Assembly: GCA_943704415.1 (NCBI GenBank)
Contig: CALSCO010001666.1
Span: 1-64,000 of the forward strand
From: Parvularia atlantis
Lineage: Eukaryota > Opisthokonta > Rotosphaerida
Length of the DNA stretch: 64,000 bases
Reading direction: 5' to 3'
Part shown: one piece after another, positions 28,370-38,069 of the stretch
Layout of the letters: the number at the start of each line of letters is the position of its first letter
Position numbering within the stretch: the first letter of the stretch is position 1
Notes under the pieces: generated by a model
Told to the model about the DNA's origin: nothing
Database searches by the model: none
The model's input: the letters and a program-made list of their open reading frames with translations, nothing else
Program-made: the position numbers and the translations under genes

Positions 28370-28727
28370 ACTGCTGCTGGTGATGCAGCTGGTACTGCTG
28401 CTGCGCCTGGGCCTGCTGTTGCGCCTGGGCCTGCTGCGTCTGCATGTGCTCCTGCAGCAGCTGCAGCTGGTGCGCCTGCTGGAGCTGCTGCTGCTGCCGC
28501 TGCAGAGGGCGATACTGCTGCATCGACTGCGCGTGCGCCTGTGCCTGCGCGTGCGCCTGTGTTTGCGCGTGCGCCTGTGCCTGCGCCTGCTGCAGCATGG
28601 CCAACGCGAGCCTCGGCGGCGACGGCGACGGCGCCAGGAGAGCCTCCGGTGCGATGCCCAGCGGGGCCGACTGTGCGCGGGGTCAGCTCGCCGGGAAAGC
28701 AAGCGAAAGGACAGGTCGACGCGCCAT
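24525..28727 (-). CDS. LEUNIG-type LUFS/LisH-WD40 transcriptional co-repressor
   Basis: A Gln-rich co-repressor of the Tup1/Groucho superfamily. After an inferred short first exon (MARRP, start 28727) comes a Gln/Ala/His tract, then a LUFS/LisH domain near 28185-28020 (LNVRIYEYLIKRGLIQTAQ, GGFLSEWWAVFWDVF). Long Gln/Pro linkers with CAG tracts follow, then seven WD repeats. The C-terminal blocks match LEUNIG closely: VVCCAFSDDGQFVVTGGDDK, FGPEGRCASASSDRTIRIW, SCVFHPTDSNTLLLG and a last repeat ending LGKLWLPL at 24525. In plants, LUFS binds SEUSS-like LDB proteins. The exon joining the first Gln tract to LUFS is unsettled: the obvious GT donor leaves the frame wrong, while a GC donor at 28248 or a GT donor inside the CAG tract restores it. 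Confidence 0.85.
24705..24730 (+). repeat. (GA)n/(TC)n tract in a co-repressor intron
   Basis: About ten GA dinucleotides following a CG dinucleotide run. On the coding strand it is a TC-rich tract just 5' of the CAG acceptor of the last-but-one intron, so it serves as the polypyrimidine tract. Confidence 0.8.
26370..26482 (+). repeat. CTG/CAG tract in the co-repressor gene
   Basis: About 100 bases of almost pure CTG triplets on the + strand with a few CTT/TTG/GTG interruptions. On the coding (-) strand it reads CAG and encodes a Gln run of about 30 with scattered His and Glu. It is the first of three such tracts in the gene and a likely length-variable site. Confidence 0.9.
27475..27554 (+). 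repeat. Pure CTG/CAG tract in the co-repressor gene
   Basis: Some 25-26 uninterrupted CTG triplets on the + strand, encoding polyglutamine on the - strand between the LUFS domain and the WD repeats. Its purity suggests recent expansion or replication slippage. Confidence 0.9.
28280..28376 (+). repeat. CTGGTG and CTG tract near the LUFS exon
   Basis: CTGGTG units followed by about 15 CTG triplets on the + strand, read as His-Gln then poly-Gln on the coding strand. It lies next to the unsettled splice junction before the LUFS domain, so its length affects how the gene model is read. Confidence 0.85.
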
Positions 28728-28883
28728 GGCGGGGCTGCGGGCACGCTGCGCGGGGGCGCTCGGCTGCGTGGTACCGCGTGCGCGCGCGCGTGCGCGCGTG
28801 AGCCCCCAGGCGACGCCGAAGCGAGTGGCGCGGCACGCGCGCGTCAGAGGGACGGGACGAAACACGAAGAACACGGTCATCTA

Positions 28884-30228
28884 TCACAACGACGCCCTCG
28901 CTCTGGTCGTGCGCGCCGCGCGTGTGGTGCGGCGCCGGGCCTTGCCCTCCTTGCTCTTGATGACGATGAACGCGTTCTTGGCCGCGCTCGAGCTGGGCAG
29001 GTTCTTGACATCGATCGAGTTGAGCACGTCGCGGATGCCGAGCTGCTTGATGCACAGGGCGTAGCGCGTGATCGACTGGCGCTTGAGGTACTTGAGCAGC
29101 TTGCGGCGGCGCTCGACGAGCTTCTCGAGCCCGCGCCGGCTGTGCAGGTCGTGCCGGTGCTTGTTCATGTGCTCGGTGAGGTAGTTGATGCGCACGGTGA
29201 GCACGCCGACTGTACGCGCGCGGCCATGAGCGCCACATGCCGCGCGCACCCCTGGGAAGACGGCCACACCTTGCACCTCGGTCGAGCCCGAGTCCCCCTG
29301 CTTGCGCTGCAGCATCGCGATGGCCTGCTGCTTGCGGAACTGGTTGATGTCGGGCTGGCTTGCGGTGTAGAACGAGATCAGGTGGGCGATCTCGGCATCG
29401 ACGTTGGTGTAGTACTCGCCCAGGTCGCGCGGCAGCACAAACTTGAAATGCCCCTGCGGATCGCGGCGCGGCGCGGCGCGTCAGCGGGGCAGGCCCGGCG
29501 GCACACGCGGCGGGGTGCGCGCTCGCCTTGAGGTCCTCGGGGATGTCGAGCTGCGGGTTGTAGTAATTCTTGGCGGCCGAGTTGGCAAAGGTCGAGTCCC
29601 AGTCGGGCTCGGTCAGCATCGCGGCCTCGCTCACGAGCTTGTCGAGCTCTGCCCTAGACGTGAGCGCGACGGCGTGCGCGGCAGGCGAGGCGCGCGCGCG
29701 CGCACCCGACAGCCGGTCGTAGACGCTCGTCATAGACGAGTTGCCGAGCGGCCTGTTGCCGCTGGGCGCCGTGCCGGTGATGCTCGCAAAGATCGAGTCA
29801 AACGTCTCGGCCGCCGTCATGAGCCCGCCGGGCTTGGGCGTCTGCTGCTGCTGCTGCTCTTGCTTGCGCACGCGCGTGAGGAACTCGAGCGTGTTGGCGA
29901 GCGAGCCCGCGGCGGCGCTCGGCTTGGGCGGCAGCGGCAGGCTGTCGGTCGCGGGCTGGGCGGGCTGGGCGGGCGTGGTGGCGGCGGGTGGCGCGGGCGG
30001 CGCGTCGGTCCTGCGACGCGGATGAGCAGGGGGGAAAAAGAGCGGCGGGGCGGCGGGGCGCCGCCGCACCCCTCGCCCTCGGCCTGCAGCAGCAGCGTGC
30101 GCGACGCCGTCCACAGGCGCCGCACGGCGCGCGGCCCGTGCGGCCACAGGCGCGTCGACAGCCTGCGCCGGGCCGCCGTCAGTGCCGCGCCGCCGTGAGA
30201 GTGGCTTTTGGCCGCCTACGTACGCCAT
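28884..30228 (-). CDS. MRPS15: Mitochondrial ribosomal protein bS15m
   Basis: A small-subunit protein of the mitochondrial ribosome. The bS15 core is plain: RKQGDSGSTEVQ, then YLTEHMNKHRHDLHSRRGL, KLLKYLKRQSITRY and LGIRD. The tail is basic. Upstream is a 150-200-residue extension as in mitochondrial homologues. The start at 30228 is chosen because removing a 61-base intron (30223-30163) after only five coding bases, ATGGC, yields a classic presequence (MALSTRLWPHGPRAVRRLW, then SRTLLLQ), rich in Arg and without acids. A second intron joins this in frame to the Pro/Ala linker and the body. A nine-base first exon is an alternative but would not give the presequence. Confidence 0.88.
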
Positions 30229-30362
30229 GATGAACGTGTCTGATCCGTCTGTGAGTGAGGCCACGTAGACGCCCTCTCATAGACGTCCGCACTCGGAGGC
30301 TGAGTTGCGTGTGTCGCGTGCAGTGCCAAATGTGACATGAGTTCTACAAAGGAGTGCAGCGT

Positions 30363-31467
30363 CTAATTGGCGCCGATCGCCGCAGGCAGCGCCGAGAACG
30401 CGCCCGCGAGCCCCGACATGCCGCGCCGTGGCCCGGCCAGCGTGTGCAGCCCGCACTCGGTCTTGTTCGACCCGACCCACCGCCCAGATCGCTCGGGCGC
30501 GTCGGCGGCCACGGGCACGGTCGTGAAAATGTCGCCGATGGACTTGTACCCGAGGTCGTGCAGCTTGTTGTCTGCGGTGGCCGGGAGCGCGCGCGTGAGC
30601 CGCCTGAGCGCGAGGGGGCGGAAGGGCAGGCTACGCACAGGGCACGCCGAACCGGTGGATGTACTGCCAGACCTGCTGGCTCGTCCAGTCGTACAGCGGC
30701 TGCACCTGGATCGCCCCGACCGTCGCGTCGAACTCGACCAGGTCCATCCGCGCGCGCTCCCCGCCCTGGTCGGCGCGGCGCCCATTGATATACACCGACG
30801 CGCGCATCTCGTCGAGCGCGCGGTCACGGGGCTCGGCCTGCAGTTGCGCGGGCGCGCGCGCGTCAGCACGCTGGTCGGGCAAGTCAACGCACGCGGCGAT
30901 GCGCGTGCCTTGGTGAGGTAGCCGAAGCGCTCGGGGTCCTCCTGCCAGAGGTCGCGCCCGTACAGGGCCTCAAACTGCTCGCGCGTGTCGGCCCCCGCCG
31001 GCCGGTAGATGGTCAGGTCGAGATCGGGGTAGTAGTTCTGCGCGGTCGCGGTGAGACCTGGGCGCGGTGCGGCGTGCAATGGCAGCGAGCGCACCCTGAT
31101 GGCCGCGATGTGCTCGTAGGTCTGCGGGAAGTGGTAAAGCGTGTCGATGAATACGACGCGCATATCGCGCAGCAACCCGAGCTTGGCGCAGATGTCGAGG
31201 ATGACCATGCCCGTCGGCTGGAAGCTGACCCGCTGTGTCAGCCAGGCAGGTGCGACGCGCGCGCCGTGCACCGCACCTAGTCAGCTGGATCGTCTGCGAT
31301 AGGTCGAGCCGCGCGAGCAAGTCGACGATGGGCAGGCCCTTGAGCGGCGCGGGCACCTTGAGCGTGCGCCGGGGCGCTACCTCGACGAGCGCCCGGACGC
31401 GCTCGCGGCCGTGCGAGCTGTCGGCGTCGGCGAACACCGCGTCGTGCTGGTCGTACTGGGGCGCCAT
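30363..31467 (-). CDS. MET16: Phosphoadenylyl-sulfate (PAPS) reductase
   Basis: Reduces PAPS to sulfite with thioredoxin in assimilatory sulfate reduction, cytosolic in fungi. Family blocks in order: LSQTIQLT joined to SFQPTGMVILDICAK, FIDTLYHFPQTYEH, LTIYRPAGADT, ALYGRDLW, NGRRADQGGERARM, VQPLYDWTSQQVWQYI, and the C-terminal SGRWVGSNKTECGLH with the catalytic ECGLH cysteine. No extra CC pairs of the iron-sulfur APS reductase are seen, which supports the PAPS type. About five short introns; the first is read with its acceptor at GGTCAG. It is divergent from a methionine sulfoxide reductase. The pathway is absent from animals, so this helps place the organism. Confidence 0.92.
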
Positions 31468-31755
31468 TGAGCGGGCGTGAGGGCGGTGTAGTTGTGTGAA
31501 TGTGCCGTGGCTGAAAGCGACCGCCGGCGCTTATGAAGCGTTTCGGGTCGTCGCGTAAGCCAGCACGCCATCGCACGCGCCGAGCACGCAAGGCCCCATC
31601 GATGTGGTGACGCGATTGGCATGCGCGGATTGCGTGCTTCATTGATGCACTAACAGCTGTGCTGTCGCTGTATACCAGCTTGTCCGCGCGGCTGCCGCGC
31701 TGCTTGCTCACCGCGCCGCGCTGCCTCCCGCGCAGCGCAGTTCATAAGAAGGTGC
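31468..31755. promoter_or_regulatory. Divergent spacer, PAPS reductase / MsrB
   Basis: A 288-base spacer between two sulfur-redox genes, less GC-rich than the surrounding coding DNA. It is the likely promoter region for both. I see no certain binding motif; a CACGTG core, the site of sulfur-gene bHLH regulators in fungi, is not present. Confidence 0.4.
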
Positions 31756-32475
31756 ATGCGGCGAGGACTTGTCCGACTATCACCGCTGCTTCCCCGCCTG
31801 CCGCCCGCCCGCCTGCTCAGCACCGCAGCGACCATGGCCATGCCCAAGTCCGACGAGGAGTGGCAGTGCGTCGCGAGCCCGCGGGCCCCGCGCCGATGGC
31901 TGACGGCGACGGCGCGCGCACGACACAGGGCCGTCCTCACGCCCGCGCAGTTCAAGGTGATCCGGCAGAAGGGCACCGAGCGCGCCTTCACCGGCGAGTA
32001 CGACAAGCACTTTGAGGCGCGGCGGCGTGAACGGCGTCGTCCCCTCTGTTGAGGCTGACTGGCCCGATGCGCGCGCACCCTGTGGCACAGGAGGGCGTGT
32101 ACACGTGCGCCGCGTGCAACGCCCCGCTGTACAAGTCCACGACCAAGTTCGACAGCGGCTGCGGCTGGCCGGCGTTCTTCGACGGCATCCCCGTGCGCGC
32201 CCGCAGACCACCGGCCCGCGCGTCAGCACGCCTCGTGACCGCGCCGCCAGGGCGCCATCACCACGCACGAGGACAACACGCACGGCATGCAGCGCGTCGA
32301 GATTACGTGCACGCGCTGCGGCGGCCACCTCGGCCACGTCTTCAAGGGCGAGGGTTACAGTGCGCGCGGCGACTCGCGCCCGACGCGACTGCCGCTGACT
32401 CCGCGCGCAGAGACGCCCACGGACGAGCGGCACTGCGTCAACTCCATCTCGCTCAAGTTCAACAAGGGGGCGTGA
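31756..32475 (+). CDS. MSRB: Methionine-R-sulfoxide reductase B, mitochondrial leader
   Basis: Reduces methionine-R-sulfoxide in proteins. Zinc ligands are CAAC and [16 protein letters not shown] is the substrate block, HGMQRVEI precedes the second zinc pair, and RHCVNS holds the catalytic Cys. The start at 31756 adds an Arg/Leu leader ([15 protein letters not shown]) ending [11 protein letters not shown], typical for import into mitochondria; starting at 31831 ([10 protein letters not shown]) would give a cytosolic form. Four exons. The second intron appears to begin GC rather than GT: joining HFE directly to EGVYTC needs the donor at GAG|GCGCGG. It ends the sulfur gene pair with PAPS reductase. 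Confidence 0.92.
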
Positions 32476-32676
32476 GGGCAGACAGGCCGCTCACGGTGTC
32501 TTGCGTTGACCATACCGTAAAACCCACCCGTGAAAAAAACTCACTTTTCACTGCTTCGACTTTCTGTCACATCGCCTTCGCGCGCCACTCGCCGGCCCAC
32601 TGCGCGACGCTCGCCGCTCGCCACTGACAGCTCGCCGCCACCTCGCGTCCGCCGGCAGCAGGGCGCGCACAACGAG

Positions 32677-35600
32677 ATGGCCGGTCTGGTCACGCCCGAG
32701 CGCCCTGTCCACGGCGCGCCCGAGCTCGCGCGGCCGACGCACCTGCTGCTGCAGGCCTTCGTGGAGCTGCAGGCGCCGCACGCGAGCGAGGGAAGCACCG
32801 GCGATGGCCCAGGGGCGGGGCTGGTGCGCGCGGAGACACGTGCGGACGCTAGTTAAGCCATCGCCGCACGGCTTAGGACTTCACGGCCGCCGCGGCCTTC
32901 CTGCGCCGGCTCGATGTCCTGCGCACGTCGGGCACGGACCTGCCGCGCCAGCACCTCTTATTGCCGTGCGTGCATCGCCTGCATGCCTCTGCACACGCTC
33001 ACGCCCGCTGCCGCCGCCGCCGTCAACGCCAGATCGGCCAAAGTCGCCGCGCTCGTCTCACGCGTCCTCCAGCAGGCCCAGGCGTCGTCCGGGCTCGCTC
33101 ACGCTTGCACCGCGCTGCGCATCGCCGCCGAGATGGTCGCGGCGCTCCTGCCGAGCGGCAGCCTGGACGCGGCGCGGCTGGACGAGCTCGCGGCGCCGAT
33201 TTGCGACCTCGTCGGTGCGCAGCCGCTCTGCGCGCCTTCCTGCCTGCCGTCTAACGCGCGGCACAGTGCACCGGCTGCTGCGCGGACCCGTGCCGGGCCA
33301 GGGCGCGCTGGACTCGCTCACGGCCATCCGCGCCATCCTCGAGCACATCGCCGCGCGCGCTCAAGAGTCAAAGACGGGTGCGCAGCGCACGCGCGTACAC
33401 GCGTGCGCACGCGCGCTGAGCCACAGCCCAGTCAAGGAGCTGCTCGGCGCGGCCTACATTGACATGGTACTCGCGGTCATGACGACGCAGGTCGAGACGT
33501 CGAGCCCGTTCGCGCTGCTGCAGCTGCGACGCCAGGTGCGCGCGACCCATCCCGTGCTGCCTCTCTCACCGAGATGCGCAGGCGGGCGAGCTGCTCAACG
33601 ACGAGCTGCTACGGGGCAGCCCGCGCAACCTCGACGTTTTGCGTGGCGTGTGCACCCCCGAGCGCCAGGCCACGATCGCCGCGCAGCTGGGCACGGCCGG
33701 TGACGTCAAGCTCCAGACCGTGTTGCTCGAGACGCTCTTCCGCGTGGCGCCGAGCGAGCCGTCGCAGCGCGCGAGCTTCGCCGCCCGGCTGTGGCCGGTC
33801 GACAACCTCGCGCAGGCGTTCATGGCCATCACCAGCGCGACGTTCACGGCGCAGAGCCGCGCGTTCGTCAATGCGCACAACAAGCGCGCCGACACAACGG
33901 CCCGCTCGGTCCTGTCGACGCCGTGCATTGCGATCACGTACAACGGCGTGCAGATGCGCGCACCCGCGGCGCCCGTCTCGTCACCGGGCACGGCCTCCGG
34001 CAAGAAGGGCCACGTCGCCGTCGCCGTCGACCAGCGGCACTCGAGCTTCTGGCTCGACATCAACGCGCACTCGATCAGCACCGACGCGACCATCCCGGGC
34101 GAGGACGTGGTCGACTTTGTGGAGGTGTGGAGTGGCCCGGCTGGCGTTGCGCCTGACGCGTCTGGGCCACAGGCGCCGTTCGCGCACATCATGCGCTTCG
34201 ACGTCGTGCGTGGTTCCGACGTCGGCGGCGTTGCGGGAGCGGCCGTGCTCAAGCTGCAGCTGTCATCGGGCGTCGCGTCGATCAAGGCGCTCGCTCCCGG
34301 TGCGTTGCGTGAGACACTGCGCGGTGCGGCCACTCACACCGCGCGCGCAGACTTCAAGCAGGCCGTGCTCGTGTGCGAGTGCCTGCCGCCCGACCTGGAC
34401 GTGTGGATGGCGACCGTGCGCTCGCTCATCGGCGACAAGGTGCTTGCATCACCGCCGTCGTCGCGCATGCTTACTGATGGCCGCCGCAGAAGGGCGCGCG
34501 CGTGTCGGTGCCAGCGACGACGCCGCTCCCGGCACCGATCGTCAAGGCGGTCCGTCTGTGCACCTGAGCGCGGTGCCGGCACTGGGCTGATGCTCGCGCG
34601 GCCCAGCTTCGCATGGACGGGCTCGCATCACCGTTCCTGGCCACCAAGGCGCTTAGCCCGCTCGGCGCGCGTGGCTTCGCGGCCGAGAAGGGTGCGTGCC
34701 GTCCGTGGCCGCTAGATCGCTTACGTCCGCGCCGGCGCGCAGTGTTCGACCTGTTCGACAAGTACTCGGCCAAGTTCCAGCACGCGCCCACGCCGCCGCC
34801 GCCACCGCCGCCACCACCACCACCACCGTCACCGCCACCGCAGCCACAGCAGCGCGAGCCGGAGCTTGCTGGCAAGCGGAACGCGCCTGCGGCCAAGGAG
34901 ACGGACGACGACACTCCAACGGCAAAGCGCGCACGGTCGACGCCCGCCAGCCGCACGCCGGCTGCAGTACGCACGGGCCTGCTCACGCCAGCGGCCACGC
35001 CGGCGGTCGCCAAGGCGCAAGACAGCGACTTTGACTTTGACCCGGCTCCCGCGACGGCCACGCGCACCGGCGGCAGTGGCAAGACCGAACCGGCCCCGCG
35101 CACGGCCAGCAAGACCGCAAGCAAGACCGCGAGCAAGACCGCGAGCAAGACCGCGAGCAAGACCGCGAGCGAGACCGCAAGCAAGATCGCGGACAAGACC
35201 GTGAGCAAGCCGCAGCCGCAGCCACAGCCGCCAAAGTCCGTGCGCAAGCTTCGCGACCGTCAGGCATCTAAGCCAGCCAAGCGGCCCGCATCGCCGCCGA
35301 CCAAGCAACCGGCGCCCGAGGCCGACGAGCAGCGCACGACCGCGGCGTCGAGCGACCTGCGCGCGGCCGAGACGTTCTCCATAGCTGTGGAGGAGGCTGC
35401 ACCAACAGTCGACGCGGCAGCCACGGCCGCTGTAGCGAAGGCCGAGCGTGAGGCGGTGACGGCGGCGACGGCGGCTGCAAAGCGGGCGGAGCGCGAGGCA
35501 GTGGACGAGGAGCTCACGACGCGACTGCGCCATTTGCGCCACGCCGCGGCCAAGGTGCGACGACCACGGCCGCCGCTGCTCGGCGCTGACGCCGCTCGTG

Positions 35601-36643
35601 CAGATGGACTCGCTCGACACGCCACGCGAGGCAGAGCCGCAAGAGCGTGACATCGACAGCGCCTGTGCGTGCCGCAACGGCTCGACCGGCGCCGCACTCA
35701 CGCCTCGGACCGTAGACCGCTCGATGCTCGGCAGCACACGCAAGCGGCGCCGCGAGGACGATGAGGACACGCGCGCAGAGTACCTCTCGGCGCGACGCCT
35801 GGGTGCGCGTTGGCTGCTTCACCGCGCTGGCGCCTGACGCTGACGCCGCGTGGCCAGACTTTGACCAGCCCGCGGTGCAAGCGTCGTCGCCCGAGCCGGC
35901 GCGCATGGTCAGCCCGCCGCGTGCGCGGAGCGCAGACGAGGACCGAGACATCGGCGCACGCACGGGCCTGCGTCCCAACGTCGTCAACAGCGCGGACGAG
36001 CCCGAGGGGTGAGCCCGGCGTGCGCACAGACAGCGGCCAACACAGGCGCGCAGGTTCCCGTCGCTCCGCGACCCGAGCATCCGCAGCCTGCTGCTGGCTG
36101 TCGAGGATCGCCTGCGCCGCAAGGCGGTCGCCGTGCACACGGCGACGGCCGGGTCGCTCGCCGCACGCGTCGACCGCCTCCTGGCAGGCGCGGACAAGGC
36201 GGAGGGGCGCTGGGCGGCGGGACTGTGCGTCGCGAGACGCACCCGCCCGCGCACTAAGCCGTTCGCCGTCAGCGCCAACGCCATGATCGCGCGCCGCGAC
36301 GCGCGTCGGCGGCTGGAGGAGGCGCGCGAGACGTTTGTGCGCCAGACGCTCCACGTGCAGGAAAAGTACCAGGCGCGTGGAAGGCGTGAGTCGCGTTCGC
36401 TGCATCGCTTATGCGGCCCGGGGCAGGTCAACGCGGGCGACTTTGGCGAGGCATGCATCAAGCGCCGGCGCCTGGATGACTCGCTGCTCGAGACGGCGCT
36501 GAAGGAGATGCGCGCGATGCGTGCGTGCGGCCCAGCCGCGCGGTGGGATGCTGACGCGCGCGTGCGCAGAGCACGCCGAGGCCAAGCACGTCGCGCGCTG
36601 GCGCCAGACCATGCAGCAGCACCTGCGCGCGCCCGCGGCCTAG
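32677..36643 (+). CDS. SYCP2: SYCP2-like meiotic chromosome axis protein
   Basis: Resembles SYCP2, a core of the meiotic chromosome axis that recruits HORMA-domain proteins. The N-terminal half is helical ARM-like repeats (VKLQTVLLETLFRVAPSEPS, LAQAFMAITSATFTAQS), followed by an Spt16M-like beta domain (SVLSTPCIAITYNGVQM, HSSFWLDINAHSIS), the order found in SYCP2. The middle is disordered: a Pro run, a basic patch (AKRARSTP) and a tandem Ala-Ser-Lys-Thr repeat. The C-terminal exons (SIRSLLLAVEDRLRRKAV, RLEEARETFVRQTLHVQEKY) predict a coiled coil, as in the axis filament domain. Around 12 introns. Sequence identity is low, so the assignment rests on domain order and the Spt16M-like block. Confidence 0.72.
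35100..35212 (+). repeat. 12-base tandem repeat coding Ala-Ser-Lys-Thr
   Basis: About eight tandem copies of a 12-base unit of the form AGCAAGACCGCG inside the SYCP2-like gene, coding ASKT with one Glu variant (ASET). Each copy offers a Ser/Thr next to Lys. Slippage would change length by whole units without breaking the frame. Confidence 0.88.
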
Positions 36644-36718
36644 CAGTGACGCGTGAACGTATGTGTGCAGCGTGCGCCCTTCTGCAGCGTGAAAGTGCAG
36701 GCCACACGACAACGGCCC

Positions 36719-37066
36719 TCATGGCGGCACGAACCGGCTCGGCAGCGGCTCCAGCCGGATGGACGACGGCGCGGCGTCGCGCTCGGGCAGCGGCCGGTCG
36801 AGGTGGCGGCGCACCTCGTCGAGCAGGCTCTGGCGTGCGCGCGCGTCGCGCGGCTGAGCGGCTGAGCGGTTGCGGCGCCGCAGACGGGCACCGCGCACCT
36901 CTGCGTGCCTGTCGTGCCGGTCATGCCTGTCGTGCCCAGGCAGCGCATCCGCCTGCGCCGGCGCGTCCCGGTGCACGGGCGTGCCGCCGCCGCCGAAGCG
37001 GCCGTGTAGCAACGCCAGGGCGACGGCGGCCAGCACCGCCAGCACGACCAATTCGCGGCGCATCAT
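36719..37066 (-). CDS. Small single-pass or secreted protein, unknown
   Basis: An open frame of 115 codons from a double ATG at 37066. It starts with MMRREL, a hydrophobic segment of about 14 residues (VVLAVLAAVALALL), then a Gly-rich turn and a Pro/Asp/His-rich part with GHDRHDRHDRHAE. A 69-base segment in the middle has GT...CAG ends and a branch-like sequence and, being a multiple of three, may be a frame-neutral intron; the spliced product would be 92 residues. The end (SLLDEVRRHLDRPL) looks like an amphipathic helix. It resembles small organelle-membrane assembly factors in layout only. No homologue is recognised. It is convergent with the SYCP2-like gene (75 bases). Confidence 0.6.
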   Translation of the reverse strand: MMRRELVVLAVLAAVALALLHGRFGGGGTPVHRDAPAQADALPGHDRHDRHDRHAEVRGARLRRRNRSAAQPRDARARQSLLDEVRRHLDRPLPERDAAPSSIRLEPLPSRFVPP

Positions 37067-37094
37067 CCGATGAAACAGTTTGATTTAGGTCCTA

Positions 37095-38038
37095 CTACAC
37101 GTCTGCGATGCTGTACTCGAGCGCGTACGCGTCCAGCGCGGGCCGGTGGTGCTCGAGCAGCGGTGACCAGTGCAGCAGGCGCGCGTGGAACGTGCGCGCG
37201 GCGACGTCGTAGTGCACAAACGAGCACGACGCGTTGGACGACTCGTGGTCGTTGTGCTCAAGGTCCTCGACGATCACTGCCGTAGCGACGCGCGGCGCCT
37301 GTGAGCGAGCGCGCCTGGAGCGCATCGTGACCGCACGCACTCGGCAGCAGGATGCGCAGCAGCCGTCCGTGCGCAACCACGATCGCGTGCTCGCGCGGCC
37401 GTGCGTGCAGCTCCTCCACAAAGCCGTGCACGCGCCGCTGCACGTCGCAGTAGGACTCGCCGCCGCCCGGGCAGCGTGCTGGCGGACCGCGGTGCTGTCA
37501 GAGCGAGGGGCAGGCGGCACCGGCACCGGCCGGCCGTGCCATCGAGCTCGCCGCGCCTCCACGCTTCCAGCACGTCCTGGATGGCCACAAAGCCCTGGCC
37601 CTCGCATGCGCCCCAGCAGACCTCCATAAGCGCGTCACATGCCTGCGCATCCGCGCCGCTCGGTCAGCCGCCGCGTGCAACGGGCAGCCAGCCCGCACCT
37701 CGATGCGTGGGCGGCGCGACTCGGGGAAGCACGCCTGGACGAGCCGCGCGGTGTGGAGAGCGCGCCGTAGCGGGCTCGAGAAGATCACGTCCACGGAGAA
37801 GCGCGCGAGGCTGCGGCCCAGCTGCTGCGCCTGCTCGACGCCTGCTCGGCACTCAGATCGGCGCGTGGGCGGGAACTGAGCGCGCCTTCTGTGCTGAGGT
37901 CCGTGTCGATCGACTGCCCTGCGCGCGGCGTGAGCGTGCCGATCGAGCATCGACAAGGCCGGGGCACACACCCTGCAGCACGCGCGCACGGTTGGCGTCC
38001 GTCTGCGCGTGCCGGCAGAAGAACAGGCGGCGCGCCAT
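37095..38038 (-). CDS. Histidine phosphatase (phosphoglycerate-mutase-like)
   Basis: A branch-1 histidine phosphatase. The phosphorylated His is in FCRHAQTDAN near the start (RHA instead of the usual RHG), followed by FSSPLRRALHTARL and a second His in VVAHGRLLRILL. A CWGACEGQG block probably carries the acid. The family covers fructose-2,6-bisphosphatase/TIGAR-like, SixA-like and broad-specificity phosphatases; the substrate cannot be told. About five introns. The start at 38038 puts the catalytic motif within ten residues of the N-terminus, as is normal. It is divergent from RNF25 with 31 bases between start codons. Confidence 0.82.
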
Positions 38039-38069
38039 TGGGGCGGTGCCCCTCGACCATTTCCGCGCC
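38039..38069. promoter_or_regulatory. 31-base divergent spacer, histidine phosphatase / RNF25
   Basis: Only 31 bases lie between the two start codons, both of which are well supported by the adjoining family motifs. Transcription must start inside the opposite gene or both messages must have almost no leader. Confidence 0.5.

Noticed and set aside
24525-28727. Tup1 or Groucho orthologue
   Set aside because: The N-terminal domain is LUFS/LisH rather than the Tup1 or Groucho Q domain, and the last WD blocks match LEUNIG.
27814-30264. A single 816-codon open frame on the - strand across bS15m and the co-repressor
   Set aside because: It reads polyalanine through CAG tracts, crosses introns and the spacer between two recognised genes, and owes its length to scarce stop codons in GC-rich DNA. 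Only short parts coincide with real exons.
35100-35212. CRISPR-like or minisatellite array
   Set aside because: Units are 12 bases, contiguous, in frame inside a coding exon, and have no spacers.
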